Shown: piece by piece, positions 45,891-54,609 of the stretch
Layout: each line of letters begins with the position of its first letter
Position numbering within the stretch: the first letter of the stretch is position 1
Source: Aureivirga sp. CE67
Lineage (GTDB): Bacteria; Bacteroidota; Bacteroidia; Flavobacteriales; Flavobacteriaceae
Assembly (NCBI RefSeq): GCF_015767245.1
Contig: NZ_JADOTV010000001.1
Location: 124,001-188,000 of the forward strand
DNA length: 64,000 nucleotides
Direction: 5' to 3'
The notes under the pieces: model-generated
The model's database searches: none
Told to the model about the DNA's origin: nothing
The model's input: the letters and a program-made list of their open reading frames with translations, nothing else
Position numbers and translations under genes: made by a program

Positions 45891-46517
45891 ATGAAAACGA
45901 TTATACATCCATCCTATTTTGGTTCTATTGCAGAATATGCTGTATTCGCACAATCTGAAAAGGTGATTTTTGAAAATTTTGACAACTATCAAAAACAGAC
46001 TTATAGAAACAGATGCTATATCTATGGTGCAAATGGAAAATTAAATCTAAATATTCCTATCAAACACATCAAAACAGACGGAAAGAAATTAACAAAAGAT
46101 ATTCTTATTGATAATTCGTTTCATTGGAGCAAACAACATATTAAATCATTGCAAAGTGCTTATCGTACTTCTCCTTTTTTCGAATTTTATGAGGATGATT
46201 TAATCGAAGTTTTAGAAAAAAAGCATGATTTTCTGATAGATTTAAACTTAGAAACAAATGCTTTTATTCAAGATGCATTACAGATTGAAATTCCTACTGA
46301 AAAAACGGAGGAATATATGAGAACTTATGAAGATTCGGACATTTTAGATTTCAGACATCTTGTAAATGCAAAAAAACAACCAGAATTTGATTTCAAAACT
46401 TATGTTCAAGTTTTTGATGATAAATGTGGTTTTATTCCAAATCTAAGCATCTTGGATTTATTATTTATGGAAGGTCCAAATTCTATTTCTTTTCTTGAAG
46501 AAATGAAAATAAAATAA
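45891..46517 (+). CDS. WbqC family protein
   Basis: A 208-residue cytosolic protein of the WbqC-like family: IIHPSYFGSIAEYAVFAQSEKVIFENFDNYQKQTYRNRCYIYGANG at the start and an HWSKQHIKSLQSAYRTSPFFEFYED block. Family members occur in polysaccharide loci, but Bacteroidota carry a stand-alone copy near lepB, as here, with unknown role. The promoter and terminators on both sides show that it is transcribed alone. Confidence 0.9.
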   Translation: MKTIIHPSYFGSIAEYAVFAQSEKVIFENFDNYQKQTYRNRCYIYGANGKLNLNIPIKHIKTDGKKLTKDILIDNSFHWSKQHIKSLQSAYRTSPFFEFYEDDLIEVLEKKHDFLIDLNLETNAFIQDALQIEIPTEKTEEYMRTYEDSDILDFRHLVNAKKQPEFDFKTYVQVFDDKCGFIPNLSILDLLFMEGPNSISFLEEMKIK

Positions 46518-46526
46518 AACATACTC

Positions 46527-46563
46527 AGAAAGAGATTTTAATATAAAAAATCTCTTTCTTTTT
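46527..46563 (+). terminator. terminator of the wbqC-like gene
   Basis: AGAAAGAGATTTT/AAAATCTCTTTCT, 13-bp perfect stem, 7-base loop, T run. Confidence 0.85.
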
Positions 46564-46718
46564 AAAATTGCAACACTCTTCTATTTCTCAATTTCAATTA
46601 GTTTTAACTAAACTTTGATTTTTATTTACAAAAAAATTTAAATCCTTTCCTTTTTATACTTACTAATTTTAGAAGTGATTATCCAAAAAACGATACGAAT
46701 CAACTAAAATTAAGCAGT

Positions 46719-47582
46719 ATGAGAAACTTAAAATATTTATGGATTCTGATTTTTATTTTTTCTTCATGTAGTAATAATGATGACGAAGATTGGGGATCAA
46801 ACACTACTGCTTTAGGAGCAACAAATAATCTTTTACATGTAAATATTGAAAGTTTCAATTTCGATTATATCTTTTATCGAGTAGACATCGAATGGTCTAC
46901 AAATGCACCTGATGGAATGGTAAATGAATTTCAAGTAATTTTTGGAGATAAAAACTTTTACTCAGATAGTAATACAGGAAGAATTTATGGTGGAAAAGAT
47001 GTGGACGGAACTATAAATGATGTCAATTTTGATTTCAACAATTTTAATATTGACCCTTTCTGGGATTTGAATTTAATCATTTTTCCACTTTCTAAAGCAA
47101 ATACAACAATTCCTTTTCAATTATTCTATAAAGGGAAACCTTTGAAAAGAAGTACTTTCAAGTTTTATGGTGGACAAATTATAGATAATTACGATTGTGC
47201 TTTAAAATATGAGTATAATATCTGTGAGTGTTTTAATGGAGTACCGGATTGGTATGATTTAAAAAATTATCAAAAAGACACTTATGTTTTATATCAAGGA
47301 AATATTTATCAATCATTATTTTTAATTGTAGATAATAATCAAACGCCAGATGCTTCGCCTGTTTGGAATAAAATTGGGCCCTTTGATGAAACAATAATTC
47401 CTATTTATGAGAATAATAATATAATTGACAATTGGATCAAAAATAAAATTTATCAAAAAAATGAATTAGTTGTCTTTGAAAAAGGAGTTTATAAAGTTTT
47501 GAATAATAATACTTTTGGAGAAGATACTCCAGATAAAATTTCTAGTTATAGCTACCTCGGAGAATATAAATTTTGTGAATAA
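46719..47582 (+). CDS. lipoprotein with two carbohydrate-binding-like modules
   Basis: A 287-residue predicted lipoprotein with its lipobox ending at Cys17 (FSSC) and an acidic Asn-Asn-Asp-Asp-Glu-Asp tail typical of surface export in Bacteroidota. The C-terminal 110 residues carry two repeats like CBM5/12 chitin-binding modules: WYDLKNYQKDTYVLYQGNIYQS ... SPVWNKIGP and WIKNKIYQKNELVVFEKGVYKV ... SYSYLGEY. Three or four Cys residues may pair. The middle is unknown. A glycan-binding surface role is a reasonable inference only. Convergent with the dehydrogenase gene. Confidence 0.65.
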   Translation: MRNLKYLWILIFIFSSCSNNDDEDWGSNTTALGATNNLLHVNIESFNFDYIFYRVDIEWSTNAPDGMVNEFQVIFGDKNFYSDSNTGRIYGGKDVDGTINDVNFDFNNFNIDPFWDLNLIIFPLSKANTTIPFQLFYKGKPLKRSTFKFYGGQIIDNYDCALKYEYNICECFNGVPDWYDLKNYQKDTYVLYQGNIYQSLFLIVDNNQTPDASPVWNKIGPFDETIIPIYENNNIIDNWIKNKIYQKNELVVFEKGVYKVLNNNTFGEDTPDKISSYSYLGEYKFCE

Positions 47583-47609
47583 AAAAAGAGCCTTAATTAG
47601 GCTCTTTTT
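47583..47609. terminator. bidirectional terminator
   Basis: AAAAAGAGCC/GGCTCTTTTT with a 7-base loop, between the lipoprotein gene and the convergent dehydrogenase gene. Confidence 0.85.
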
Positions 47610-47617
47610 AATTATTA

Positions 47618-48778
47618 TTAGTAGCTCATTTCTACAATTTTCTCCACATCTGAAGGTTTTAAAGCTTGATGTTCTCCAATTGCTTTCCAACCTCTTTCTT
47701 CAAATTTCTTAGAAATATGTTGCGCTGTTCCTTCAAATTCTTCTGTATAATCTGAAAGTTTTGTAGCAATTCCTAAAGATTCAAAGAACTCATTTGTTTT
47801 CTCAATAGCGATTAAAGCTTTCTCTTCTTCAGTTCCAAACTTCACCTCGAAAACTCTTTCTGCAAACTGTGCTAATTTTTCTTTCTTTGTTTCGAAGTTA
47901 TATTTATAGTGACTTGCAGTGATAATTGCTAAAGTTCTCGCATGATCAATTCCGTATAAAGCTGTCAATTCGTGTCCCATTGCATGAATTGCCCAATCTG
48001 TAGGAACTCCTTGTTGAATTAATCCGTTTAAAGCCATCGTACAACTCCACATAAAATTCGATGCAGCCTCATAATCTGAAGTATCTTCTATAATTTTTGG
48101 AGCAACTTCAATTAATGTTTGTAAAATACTTTCTGCGAAACGATCTTGTAATTTCGCTCCTACAGAATATGTCATATATTGCTCTAAAACATGTGTAAAT
48201 GCATCCGCAATTCCGTTTGCTAATTGTCTTTTTGGAATTGATTTAATAACTGTCGGATCTAAAACAGAGAATTGTGGAAATAAACCTGGTCCTCCCATTG
48301 CTAATTTCTCCTTGATTTCTCTTCTAGAAACTACTGCTCCCGAATTCATTTCTGAACCTGTTGCTGGTAATGTTAGAACAGATCCAAATGGTAATCCTTT
48401 TGTAACTGGTTTTCTATCTGTCAATAAATTCCATGGAGTGTCTCCTTCGTAATAAGCTGCTCCAGATAAAAATTTTGTTCCATCAATGATTGAACCTCCA
48501 CCAACTGCTAAAATAAAATCAATTTTTTCTTCTTTGATTACTTTTAAAGCTTCTAATAAAATTTCATATTCTGGATTTGCAGGAATTCCTCCAAACTCCA
48601 CTAATTCAAAATCTTTTAAAGCTTCTTTTACTTGCTCGTAGATTCCATTTTTCTTGATACTTCCTCCTCCATAAGTCATTAAAACTTTTGCTCCAGTAGG
48701 AATTTCATTTTTAATATTTGCTATCTGATCTTTTCCAAAAAGAATTTTTGTTGGATTTTTATATTGAAAATTGTTCAT
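47618..48778 (-). CDS. iron-containing alcohol dehydrogenase (YqhD/BdhA-like)
   Basis: A 386-residue group III dehydrogenase that reduces short aldehydes with NADPH. Motifs: TYGGGSIKKNG near the N-terminus, LAVGGGSIIDGTKF for the cofactor, and metal-ligand blocks ADAFTHVLEQY (Asp, His), AIHAMGHELTALYGIDHARTLA (two His). The GGGSxxDG pattern is that of NADPH-preferring YqhD relatives. The frame is open to 48829, but the ATG at 48778 gives the family start. It lies 26 bases after the TetR stop, so regulator and enzyme are co-transcribed. Confidence 0.93.
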   Translation of the reverse strand: MNNFQYKNPTKILFGKDQIANIKNEIPTGAKVLMTYGGGSIKKNGIYEQVKEALKDFELVEFGGIPANPEYEILLEALKVIKEEKIDFILAVGGGSIIDGTKFLSGAAYYEGDTPWNLLTDRKPVTKGLPFGSVLTLPATGSEMNSGAVVSRREIKEKLAMGGPGLFPQFSVLDPTVIKSIPKRQLANGIADAFTHVLEQYMTYSVGAKLQDRFAESILQTLIEVAPKIIEDTSDYEAASNFMWSCTMALNGLIQQGVPTDWAIHAMGHELTALYGIDHARTLAIITASHYKYNFETKKEKLAQFAERVFEVKFGTEEEKALIAIEKTNEFFESLGIATKLSDYTEEFEGTAQHISKKFEERGWKAIGEHQALKPSDVEKIVEMSY

Positions 48779-48804
48779 TTGATTTTTTAATATTTTGTTC
48801 TTGA

Positions 48805-49386
48805 TTATTTTTCTTTGATTGCGTCCCAAACGGTTCTGTACATATCATTTAACAGTTTTTCATCCATTTCAAAACCATCTCTTTCACTCATTTTGATTAA
48901 AATAGAAATTGGTTGAATTGAATATGCATACAATATGTAAAGCGAAACTTTTTTAATAACTCCTTCTTCTTGACCTCTTTCCCAAAGCTTCAAAAGTGGC
49001 TCGATATGTTTCAAACCTGCTTCTCTACTTTCTTTATCAATCATTGGAGAATTATCACATTGAGCTAAAAAATTTCCATGTTTTTTAAAATTCAATTTAT
49101 ACTGCACTATATTTTTCCAAACTAAAGCAAAACCTTCTTTGATATTCATCTCTTCTGAATAATTTTCAAAAGCATAGTAGCTAAAATTCTCTTTAGTTTC
49201 TATATATAATTTATTGACTAAATCTTGTTTATTTTCGAAATACACATAGGTTGTTCCTACAGAAACTCCAGCCATTTTTGCAATTTTGGACATAGGAGCA
49301 TCATGAAAACCTTGATTATTAATAAGCTCTAAAGTCGCATTTAACAAGGCTTCTCTTTTCTTTTCACACTTTTCTCTTCTTGCCAT
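48805..49386 (-). CDS. TetR family regulator
   Basis: A 193-residue repressor-type protein. HTH at about 24-50 (MSKIAKMAGVSVGTTYVYFENKQDLVNKLY), with an all-helical ligand domain behind. The start ATG overlaps the DoxX stop by one base. A perfect 14-bp palindrome in front of the operon (49791-49804) is the likely operator, so it probably represses its own operon until an aldehyde, quinone or similar ligand is bound; that ligand is inferred only from the neighbouring enzyme genes. Confidence 0.9.
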   Translation of the reverse strand: MARREKCEKKREALLNATLELINNQGFHDAPMSKIAKMAGVSVGTTYVYFENKQDLVNKLYIETKENFSYYAFENYSEEMNIKEGFALVWKNIVQYKLNFKKHGNFLAQCDNSPMIDKESREAGLKHIEPLLKLWERGQEEGVIKKVSLYILYAYSIQPISILIKMSERDGFEMDEKLLNDMYRTVWDAIKEK

Positions 49387-49742
49387 TATTTACTTTTTTG
49401 ATAAACTTTATAAGCCCAAAATATAAACATAAACTGAACAAAAATTCGAATTATCGCTGCTGTATGAGAACCAATCGCTGGATTTTCTTTAAAATAATCC
49501 CAAACATGAATTGGTAAAAACAAGCACATCAAAATTAAAATTCCCAAACTTGCTTTTTCTCTAAATCTTTTTGAGAATAACTCAATTCCTAGAACTAATT
49601 CTATAATTCCTGAAATATATACCACTGTTGTTTTTGGTAAAAATTCTGGTACAAAACCAAAATAAAATTCTGGATTTATCAAATGTGTGATTCCTCCTAG
49701 AATCAATAAAACAGCTAAAGCGATTTTCAGAAGTTTTTGCAT
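49386..49742 (-). CDS. DoxX family membrane protein
   Basis: A 118-residue inner-membrane protein with four hydrophobic segments and the DoxX opening (KIALAVLLILGGITHLINPEFYF; FLPKTTVVYISGIIELVLGIELF). DoxX-type proteins are linked to quinone, thiol or carotenoid-related redox chemistry. Being first in an operon with a TetR regulator and an aldehyde reductase suggests a role in electrophile stress, which is inference. A consensus -7 element and operator lie upstream. Confidence 0.85.
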   Translation of the reverse strand: MQKLLKIALAVLLILGGITHLINPEFYFGFVPEFLPKTTVVYISGIIELVLGIELFSKRFREKASLGILILMCLFLPIHVWDYFKENPAIGSHTAAIIRIFVQFMFIFWAYKVYQKSK

Positions 49743-49765
49743 ATCGTTTACTTTAAATTCTGAGA

Positions 49766-49773
49766 CAAAATTA
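49766..49773 (-). promoter_or_regulatory. -7 element of the doxX-tetR operon
   Basis: TAATTTTG on the minus strand, 23 bases before the ATG. The -33 region falls inside the operator palindrome at 49791-49804. Confidence 0.55.
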
Positions 49774-49790
49774 CAATACTTTTTAAAATG

Positions 49791-49804
49791 AATGAACGTT
49801 CATT
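49791..49804. promoter_or_regulatory. probable TetR operator
   Basis: Perfect 14-bp palindrome AATGAACGTTCATT placed 17 bases upstream of the -7 box, where a bound repressor would block RNA polymerase. The shape (AATGAAC half-sites) fits known TetR-family sites. Confidence 0.7.
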
Positions 49805-49833
49805 TTGTTAAAATAATTATAAACTTAATAAAA

Positions 49834-49860
49834 AAACCCCCATTGTAATAATGAGGATTT
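49834..49860 (-). terminator. terminator downstream of the M28 peptidase
   Basis: Minus strand: AAATCCTCATT/AATGGGGGTTT with two G-T pairs, 5-base loop and a T run. It lies beyond the palindromic element, so the element is probably transcribed. Confidence 0.7.
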
Positions 49861-49872
49861 CTTCTAATATAT

Positions 49873-50038
49873 TGAACTTATTTAAACTTTTTGACTCAAA
49901 ATTCGTTTCAAGCATATTCATTACTGGCTTGTAAAAAATTTTAACCATAGCTAAGGCTATGCTGAAATTTTTTTCCTTCTCCATCAATAAACATCAAATG
50001 AAACTCCTAGTGTTGGCAAAAAAATTTAAACAAGTTCA
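49873..50038. mobile_element. MITE-like long palindrome
   Basis: A 166-base element. The outer 21 bases (49873-49893) match the reverse complement of the last 22 (50017-50038) with only about two differences; both arms begin TGAACTT. The pairing continues through GTTTCA and AAAAAATTT blocks to a central hairpin CATAGC-TAAG-GCTATG (49946-49961). No ORF inside. It sits 9 bases past the M28 gene stop. The sequence symmetry is direct evidence; mobility is inferred. Confidence 0.7.
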
Positions 50039-50047
50039 TTGATTTCT

Positions 50048-51322
50048 CTACTGTTCTAATAAAAATTTCTTTAGAAGTTTAAACAAATCTTCAAACTCTG
50101 TAAGTGGTAAAGTTTCTGATTTATCAAATACATTATGATAATGCGCAATTCCTCCTAAAGTATAAATAAAGAAACTCGGAACACCTTTTTCATAGAAGAA
50201 ACAATGATCGCTATTACAAGCACTTCCACGTATTTTTACTTGTTTCAATAAATTATTTTCTTTGTTTAAACTAACTAATTTGTCAAACTCTTTCTTAAAC
50301 TCTTTTCCATTTACCACCTGAATTCCGTCATCTCCTGTTCCTAAAATATCCAAATTCAGTAAAAACTTAATGTTTTGTAAAGGAAATAAAGGGTTTTCAG
50401 TAAAATATTTAGAACCAACCAAACCTATTTCTTCTGAACCAAAAGCGATAAAAACAACTGAATATTTTAGTTTTTCTTTATTGAAATCTTTAGCCAAATT
50501 AAGCATCATTGCAATTCCACTTGCATTATCATTTGCTCCAGGAAAATATACAGAATCTCCCATTCTACCTAAATGATCGTAATGACCAACAACACAAATC
50601 AGACTATCTTTTACTTGTCCTTCCAAATAACCGATAACATTCTGAGATTGGTATTTTTCAGTATAAACATTATTGAATTTTAAAGTTATTTCATCTGATT
50701 TTTTATTTATTTTATCTTTCAAAACTATCAAATGCGGTCTTGCAGCAACTTCTTGAGAAGCAGTATATGTCAATTTATCTTTGATAACTTCCACCACTCC
50801 TTTGATTGGAATTTCTTGAGATAACTTCAAAAACATGATCATTTCATAAACAAAACCTTGAACTTCCCTTGACTCATCTGCAATTAAAGTTTTATCAATT
50901 ACGACAAACTTATCTCTACTTTTTAAAAGTTTTAGTTTGAATTTATCAATATCCATGATCTCTTCTTTGGTAAAGAAAATTAAATCTTCTTTTCCATCAA
51001 ATTTTGGTGAAGAAGGATCAATTAAAAAATCTTTTCCTGGAACTAATTCTTGATCATCAATTTTAAAAACAATCTTTCCTGAAATAGCATTTGCAGGATG
51101 TTCAAACTTTTGGAAGTAAGAATTATTAAAAGCTTTTAATCCATTTTTTTTAAACTCATTTCGAATGTATTCTGCAGCTCTTTTTTCTCCATTATTATAA
51201 ATTCCACGTCCATCAAAACTTGGAGAACACAAAGTATCTAAAACTTCTCTAGCATATTTTATGTCTTGGGAAAAAGATTGGAAACAAATAAAAAGAAGTA
51301 ATATTCTGAAGGTTATTTTCAT
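50048..51322 (-). CDS. M28 family metallopeptidase
   Basis: A 424-residue exported peptidase. The signal peptide is MKITFRILLLFICFQSFSQ, using the ATG at 51322 rather than 51346. The catalytic M28 domain begins with NVIGYLEG and has zinc-ligand blocks VVGHYDHLG, FPGANDNASGIAMML, FIAFGSEEIGLVGSKYF and a final IAHYHN His. A PA-like insert occupies about 95-220. It acts on periplasmic or extracellular peptides (aminopeptidase-like). A separate promoter-like site lies upstream. Confidence 0.92.
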   Translation of the reverse strand: MKITFRILLLFICFQSFSQDIKYAREVLDTLCSPSFDGRGIYNNGEKRAAEYIRNEFKKNGLKAFNNSYFQKFEHPANAISGKIVFKIDDQELVPGKDFLIDPSSPKFDGKEDLIFFTKEEIMDIDKFKLKLLKSRDKFVVIDKTLIADESREVQGFVYEMIMFLKLSQEIPIKGVVEVIKDKLTYTASQEVAARPHLIVLKDKINKKSDEITLKFNNVYTEKYQSQNVIGYLEGQVKDSLICVVGHYDHLGRMGDSVYFPGANDNASGIAMMLNLAKDFNKEKLKYSVVFIAFGSEEIGLVGSKYFTENPLFPLQNIKFLLNLDILGTGDDGIQVVNGKEFKKEFDKLVSLNKENNLLKQVKIRGSACNSDHCFFYEKGVPSFFIYTLGGIAHYHNVFDKSETLPLTEFEDLFKLLKKFLLEQ

Positions 51323-51368
51323 ATTTTTAGTCTTAATTTTTAGCAAATAATTTTTTATTTCATTTTTT

Positions 51369-51376
51369 CAAAGCTA
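51369..51376 (-). promoter_or_regulatory. possible -7 element of the M28 gene
   Basis: TAGCTTTG on the minus strand, 46 bases before the ATG at 51322. No -33 partner. Confidence 0.3.
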
Positions 51377-51392
51377 AACAAAAAATAAATAC

Positions 51393-53132
51393 CTATTCTG
51401 ATTCTACAGGAATTGATTTCAGACGAAAACTATTAAAAATCCATTGAAATAAAATACATAAAACGATTGCGAAAATTGTTCCTAAAAGATTTAACCAAAG
51501 AAAAGAAACATGTACAATATGAAGTCTTTCTAAGAAAAAAATGGTGATTATTCCTAATTCTGAAACTAAAAAACCTAAAAAAGCAGCATCTGAACGAACA
51601 TATTTTACAAAAAAACCGATAAAAAATAATCCTAACATAGAACCACAAAATAGAGATGCAATAATGATTAAAGCTTCGATAAGATTCGCGAAAGGCGTGA
51701 TAAAAAGTGATATCAAAACACAAATAATTAACCAAGTATATTTCAATAATTTTTGAAGTCGATTGTATTCTTGTGTTTCCGTTTTTATTTCTTTTTTATG
51801 ATAAAAAATATCATGAAGTGTCGTTTTAGAAAGATTATTAATACTATAAATAATCAAGAAAATAGAAGCGAAAAATAACATCCCGAGAATGATTCCAACC
51901 AAACCAACTGGCATATTATCCCGAATAAAACTTATAAAAACATAATCTTTATCTCTCTTGTTCAAATTGATTCCGTATACATTTGCAAATTTCTGCATCA
52001 ACTGCCTACCTTCCCTTCTCAGTTTTGTCTCTTTTTGTTCTAATTGTCTTAATTCTTCTCTGTTTTTATTAAAAATTTGTTTGTTTTCTTCATTTTTCAC
52101 CAAAACATGTGCAACTTTCATTTTTTGAGAAAAAACAGTTCCAAGTTCATCTTCTAATTTTTGATATTGTGGGGCGAAAGTAGAATTCTTGATTTGCGCT
52201 ACATTACTTTGATTAAAATGAAGTGGTGCTTTGTTGAAAATATAAAACACATATAAAAGTGCTGCCATTGACAAAATCAGAAACATCACCGGAATTTTCG
52301 TAATTGCTTTGATAATCATTTTCCATCGAATTAACTTTACTGGCGTATCTGATAAATAGGAAGAAACATTTTGCTGGCTTGTAGAATAATTTCCAAGAAA
52401 AAGAAGAGAACTTCCGAAAATTGCTGTCCAAATATTGTATTTATCTTTTAAGTCTATTTTAAAATCAACGAGATTTAATTTATCAGAATATCCAGCAACA
52501 TCTACAATATGTTTTACGGAAGTAATTCCTGTCAATTTAAAAAATAAAATACCGAAAGTTATCAACATCAGTCCGATAATTGAATACATATGGTATTTTT
52601 TCATCGTAACAATTGCATTGATATTTATAAAAATAAAAAACAACAAAACGATTATTCCAATGATAATATTTGTCCAGTTTAAACTTACTTTTAGAATCGA
52701 AGAAATAATAATTGCGGGTGCTAAAATAATCATCCCAGTAGCCATTCCTCTTTGTACTAAAAAAAGAATAGAAACTAAAATCCGTGTTTTATCATCAAAT
52801 CTTTTTTGAAGAAAACCATAAGCTGTTTGAATGTTATACTTATAAAAATATCGATTGTAAATTGGTACAACAATCAAACAAACCAAGATAATTGCAAGCG
52901 GAATTCCGAAATAATATTGAATAAATCCCATCCCAACATGATAAGCATGACTTGGTATAAATATTAGAGAAGTAATCGTGAATTGTGCTGCTAAAACGGA
53001 AATATGAATACTACGAAGTGAGTAATTTTTATTGTGCTTGGTCTTTTTATTTTCCTTTCGGGTAAGCCATACTCCTTGCAAAGTTATTGCAATACTAAGA
53101 AGAATCAACAAAGCCCAATCTATCCAATGCAT
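51393..53132 (-). CDS. sodium:solute symporter
   Basis: A 579-residue SSS-family transporter with about 13 membrane segments. The frame is open to a TTG at 53153, but the ATG at 53132 (MHWIDWALLILLSIAITLQG) is the natural start. Between two membrane segments, at about 310-385, lies a charged, Gln/Glu/Lys-rich coiled-coil insert (KNEENKQIFNKNREELRQLE). I recall similar inserts in other Bacteroidota members of this branch, so it is probably family-typical. Substrate unknown. Single gene upstream of the M28 gene on the same strand. Confidence 0.9.
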   Translation of the reverse strand: MHWIDWALLILLSIAITLQGVWLTRKENKKTKHNKNYSLRSIHISVLAAQFTITSLIFIPSHAYHVGMGFIQYYFGIPLAIILVCLIVVPIYNRYFYKYNIQTAYGFLQKRFDDKTRILVSILFLVQRGMATGMIILAPAIIISSILKVSLNWTNIIIGIIVLLFFIFININAIVTMKKYHMYSIIGLMLITFGILFFKLTGITSVKHIVDVAGYSDKLNLVDFKIDLKDKYNIWTAIFGSSLLFLGNYSTSQQNVSSYLSDTPVKLIRWKMIIKAITKIPVMFLILSMAALLYVFYIFNKAPLHFNQSNVAQIKNSTFAPQYQKLEDELGTVFSQKMKVAHVLVKNEENKQIFNKNREELRQLEQKETKLRREGRQLMQKFANVYGINLNKRDKDYVFISFIRDNMPVGLVGIILGMLFFASIFLIIYSINNLSKTTLHDIFYHKKEIKTETQEYNRLQKLLKYTWLIICVLISLFITPFANLIEALIIIASLFCGSMLGLFFIGFFVKYVRSDAAFLGFLVSELGIITIFFLERLHIVHVSFLWLNLLGTIFAIVLCILFQWIFNSFRLKSIPVESE

Positions 53133-53346
53133 ATCTAAATCATTACTACTCAAATAAATATAAACATTATCTTAATAACTTTTTAATAAAAAATAGTATT
53201 AACAATCTGAATATCTGATTTTTATACTTATTTTTAGATGGTATTGAAATAAATTTAGAATGTTGTTGATTAAAAAATATTTTTCTTGAAAAGGATAGAA
53301 AATTGAAAAAAAGAGTTCTAATTTTTTTATATAAATAGAATGAATT

Positions 53347-53382
53347 TTTGCTTTTTAATCACATATATTTAAAATATATTTG
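53347..53382 (+). promoter_or_regulatory. promoter of dnaN
   Basis: TTTG at 53347-53350, 24 bases, TATATTTG at 53375-53382, 24 bases before the ATG. The -7 match is exact; the spacer is long. Confidence 0.55.
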
Positions 53383-53406
53383 TAGTCTTATTAAAATCAG
53401 TTTTAG

Positions 53407-54525
53407 ATGAAATTTATAGTATCAAGTTCTCAACTTTTAAAACAGCTTCAAATACTTGGAGGTGTGATAAATAGTAACAATACATTACCTATTTTAGATA
53501 ATTTTTTATTTGAATTAAATGCAAATGAACTAAAAATTTCTGCTTCAGATTTGGAAACAACTATGTGTTCTACAATTGAAGTGGAATCAGATTCTGAAGG
53601 TACTGTAGCAATTTCTGCTCGTTTACTGTTAGATACCTTAAAAACTTTTCCTGACCAACCTTTGACTTTCAAAACAGAAGCAAACAACACTGTGGAGATT
53701 AGTTCAAACCAAGGAAAATATGAATTAGCATACTTTGATGGTGAAGAATTTCCTAAATCTGTAACTTTAGAATCTCCAAGTAAAACAGTTATTTCTGGTG
53801 AAATTTTAGCAACAGCTATTTCTAAAACAATTTTCGCTACTGGAAATGATGATTTACGTCCTGTGATGAGTGGAGTATTTTTCCAATTTAGTCCTGAAAA
53901 CTTAACTTTCGTTGCAACAGATGCTCACAAATTAGTAAAATATACTAGAACTGATGTTACTGCAAACGAAAAAGCAGAATTCATCATGCCTAAAAAACCT
54001 TTAAATTTATTAAAAGGAATTTTAGGAAGCAATGATACAGACGTTACAATTGAATACAATGAAACAAATGCAAAATTCATTTTTGATAATGTTGTTTTAA
54101 TTTGTCGTTTAATTGATGGAAAATATCCTAACTACAACGCAGTTATTCCTCAAGAAAATCCTAATAAATTAACTGTAGATCGTGCTACATTCTTAAACTC
54201 TGTAAAACGTGTGTCTATTTTCTCTAGTAAAACTACACACCAGATTCGTTTAAAAATGGCAGGAACTGAGTTAAACATCTCTGCAGAAGATATCGATTAT
54301 GCAAACAAAGCAGACGAAAGATTAAACTGTGATTATCAAGGAGATGATATGCAAATTGGATTTAACTCAAGATTCTTAACAGAGATGTTAAGCAATTTAG
54401 GTTCTGATCAGATTTTAATAGAAATGTCAATGCCTAATAGAGCTGGTATCTTAACTCCAATTGATGGTGTAGAAGAAGGTGAAATTATCACGATGTTGGT
54501 AATGCCAGTTATGCTAAATAACTAA
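53407..54525 (+). CDS. dnaN: DNA polymerase III beta subunit (sliding clamp)
   Basis: A 372-residue processivity clamp that dimerises into a ring around DNA. Three similar domains of about 120 residues each. Starts MKFIVSSSQLLKQLQ and has the family's TLPILDNFLF, GELAYFDGEEFP-like and DGKYPNYNAVIP stretches. It ends with ITMLVMPVMLNN, the peptide-binding C-terminus (MPM-type). It is not next to dnaA or gyrB; stand-alone dnaN is usual in flavobacteria. Followed by a strong terminator. Confidence 0.97.
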   Translation: MKFIVSSSQLLKQLQILGGVINSNNTLPILDNFLFELNANELKISASDLETTMCSTIEVESDSEGTVAISARLLLDTLKTFPDQPLTFKTEANNTVEISSNQGKYELAYFDGEEFPKSVTLESPSKTVISGEILATAISKTIFATGNDDLRPVMSGVFFQFSPENLTFVATDAHKLVKYTRTDVTANEKAEFIMPKKPLNLLKGILGSNDTDVTIEYNETNAKFIFDNVVLICRLIDGKYPNYNAVIPQENPNKLTVDRATFLNSVKRVSIFSSKTTHQIRLKMAGTELNISAEDIDYANKADERLNCDYQGDDMQIGFNSRFLTEMLSNLGSDQILIEMSMPNRAGILTPIDGVEEGEIITMLVMPVMLNN

Positions 54526-54544
54526 GAAGTTGAAAAACAATATA

Positions 54545-54577
54545 AAAAGCGGATATTCGAGTTGAATATCCGCTTTT
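54545..54577. terminator. bidirectional terminator
   Basis: A 14-bp perfect stem AAAAGCGGATATTC/GAATATCCGCTTTT with a 5-base loop and T run, between dnaN and the convergent T9SS gene. Confidence 0.9.
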
Positions 54578-54609
54578 TTATTTCAAATAAATAAAACAAA
54601 ATAAAGGAA

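Noticed and set aside
51393-53153. Charged insert in the sodium:solute symporter as a novelty
   Set aside because: Similar coiled-coil inserts occur, as far as I recall, in other Bacteroidota members of this transporter branch.
53200-53216. Third copy of the 58-bp repeat
   Set aside because: Only the 12 bases ACAATCTGAATA are shared; the rest does not match, so it is likely chance.
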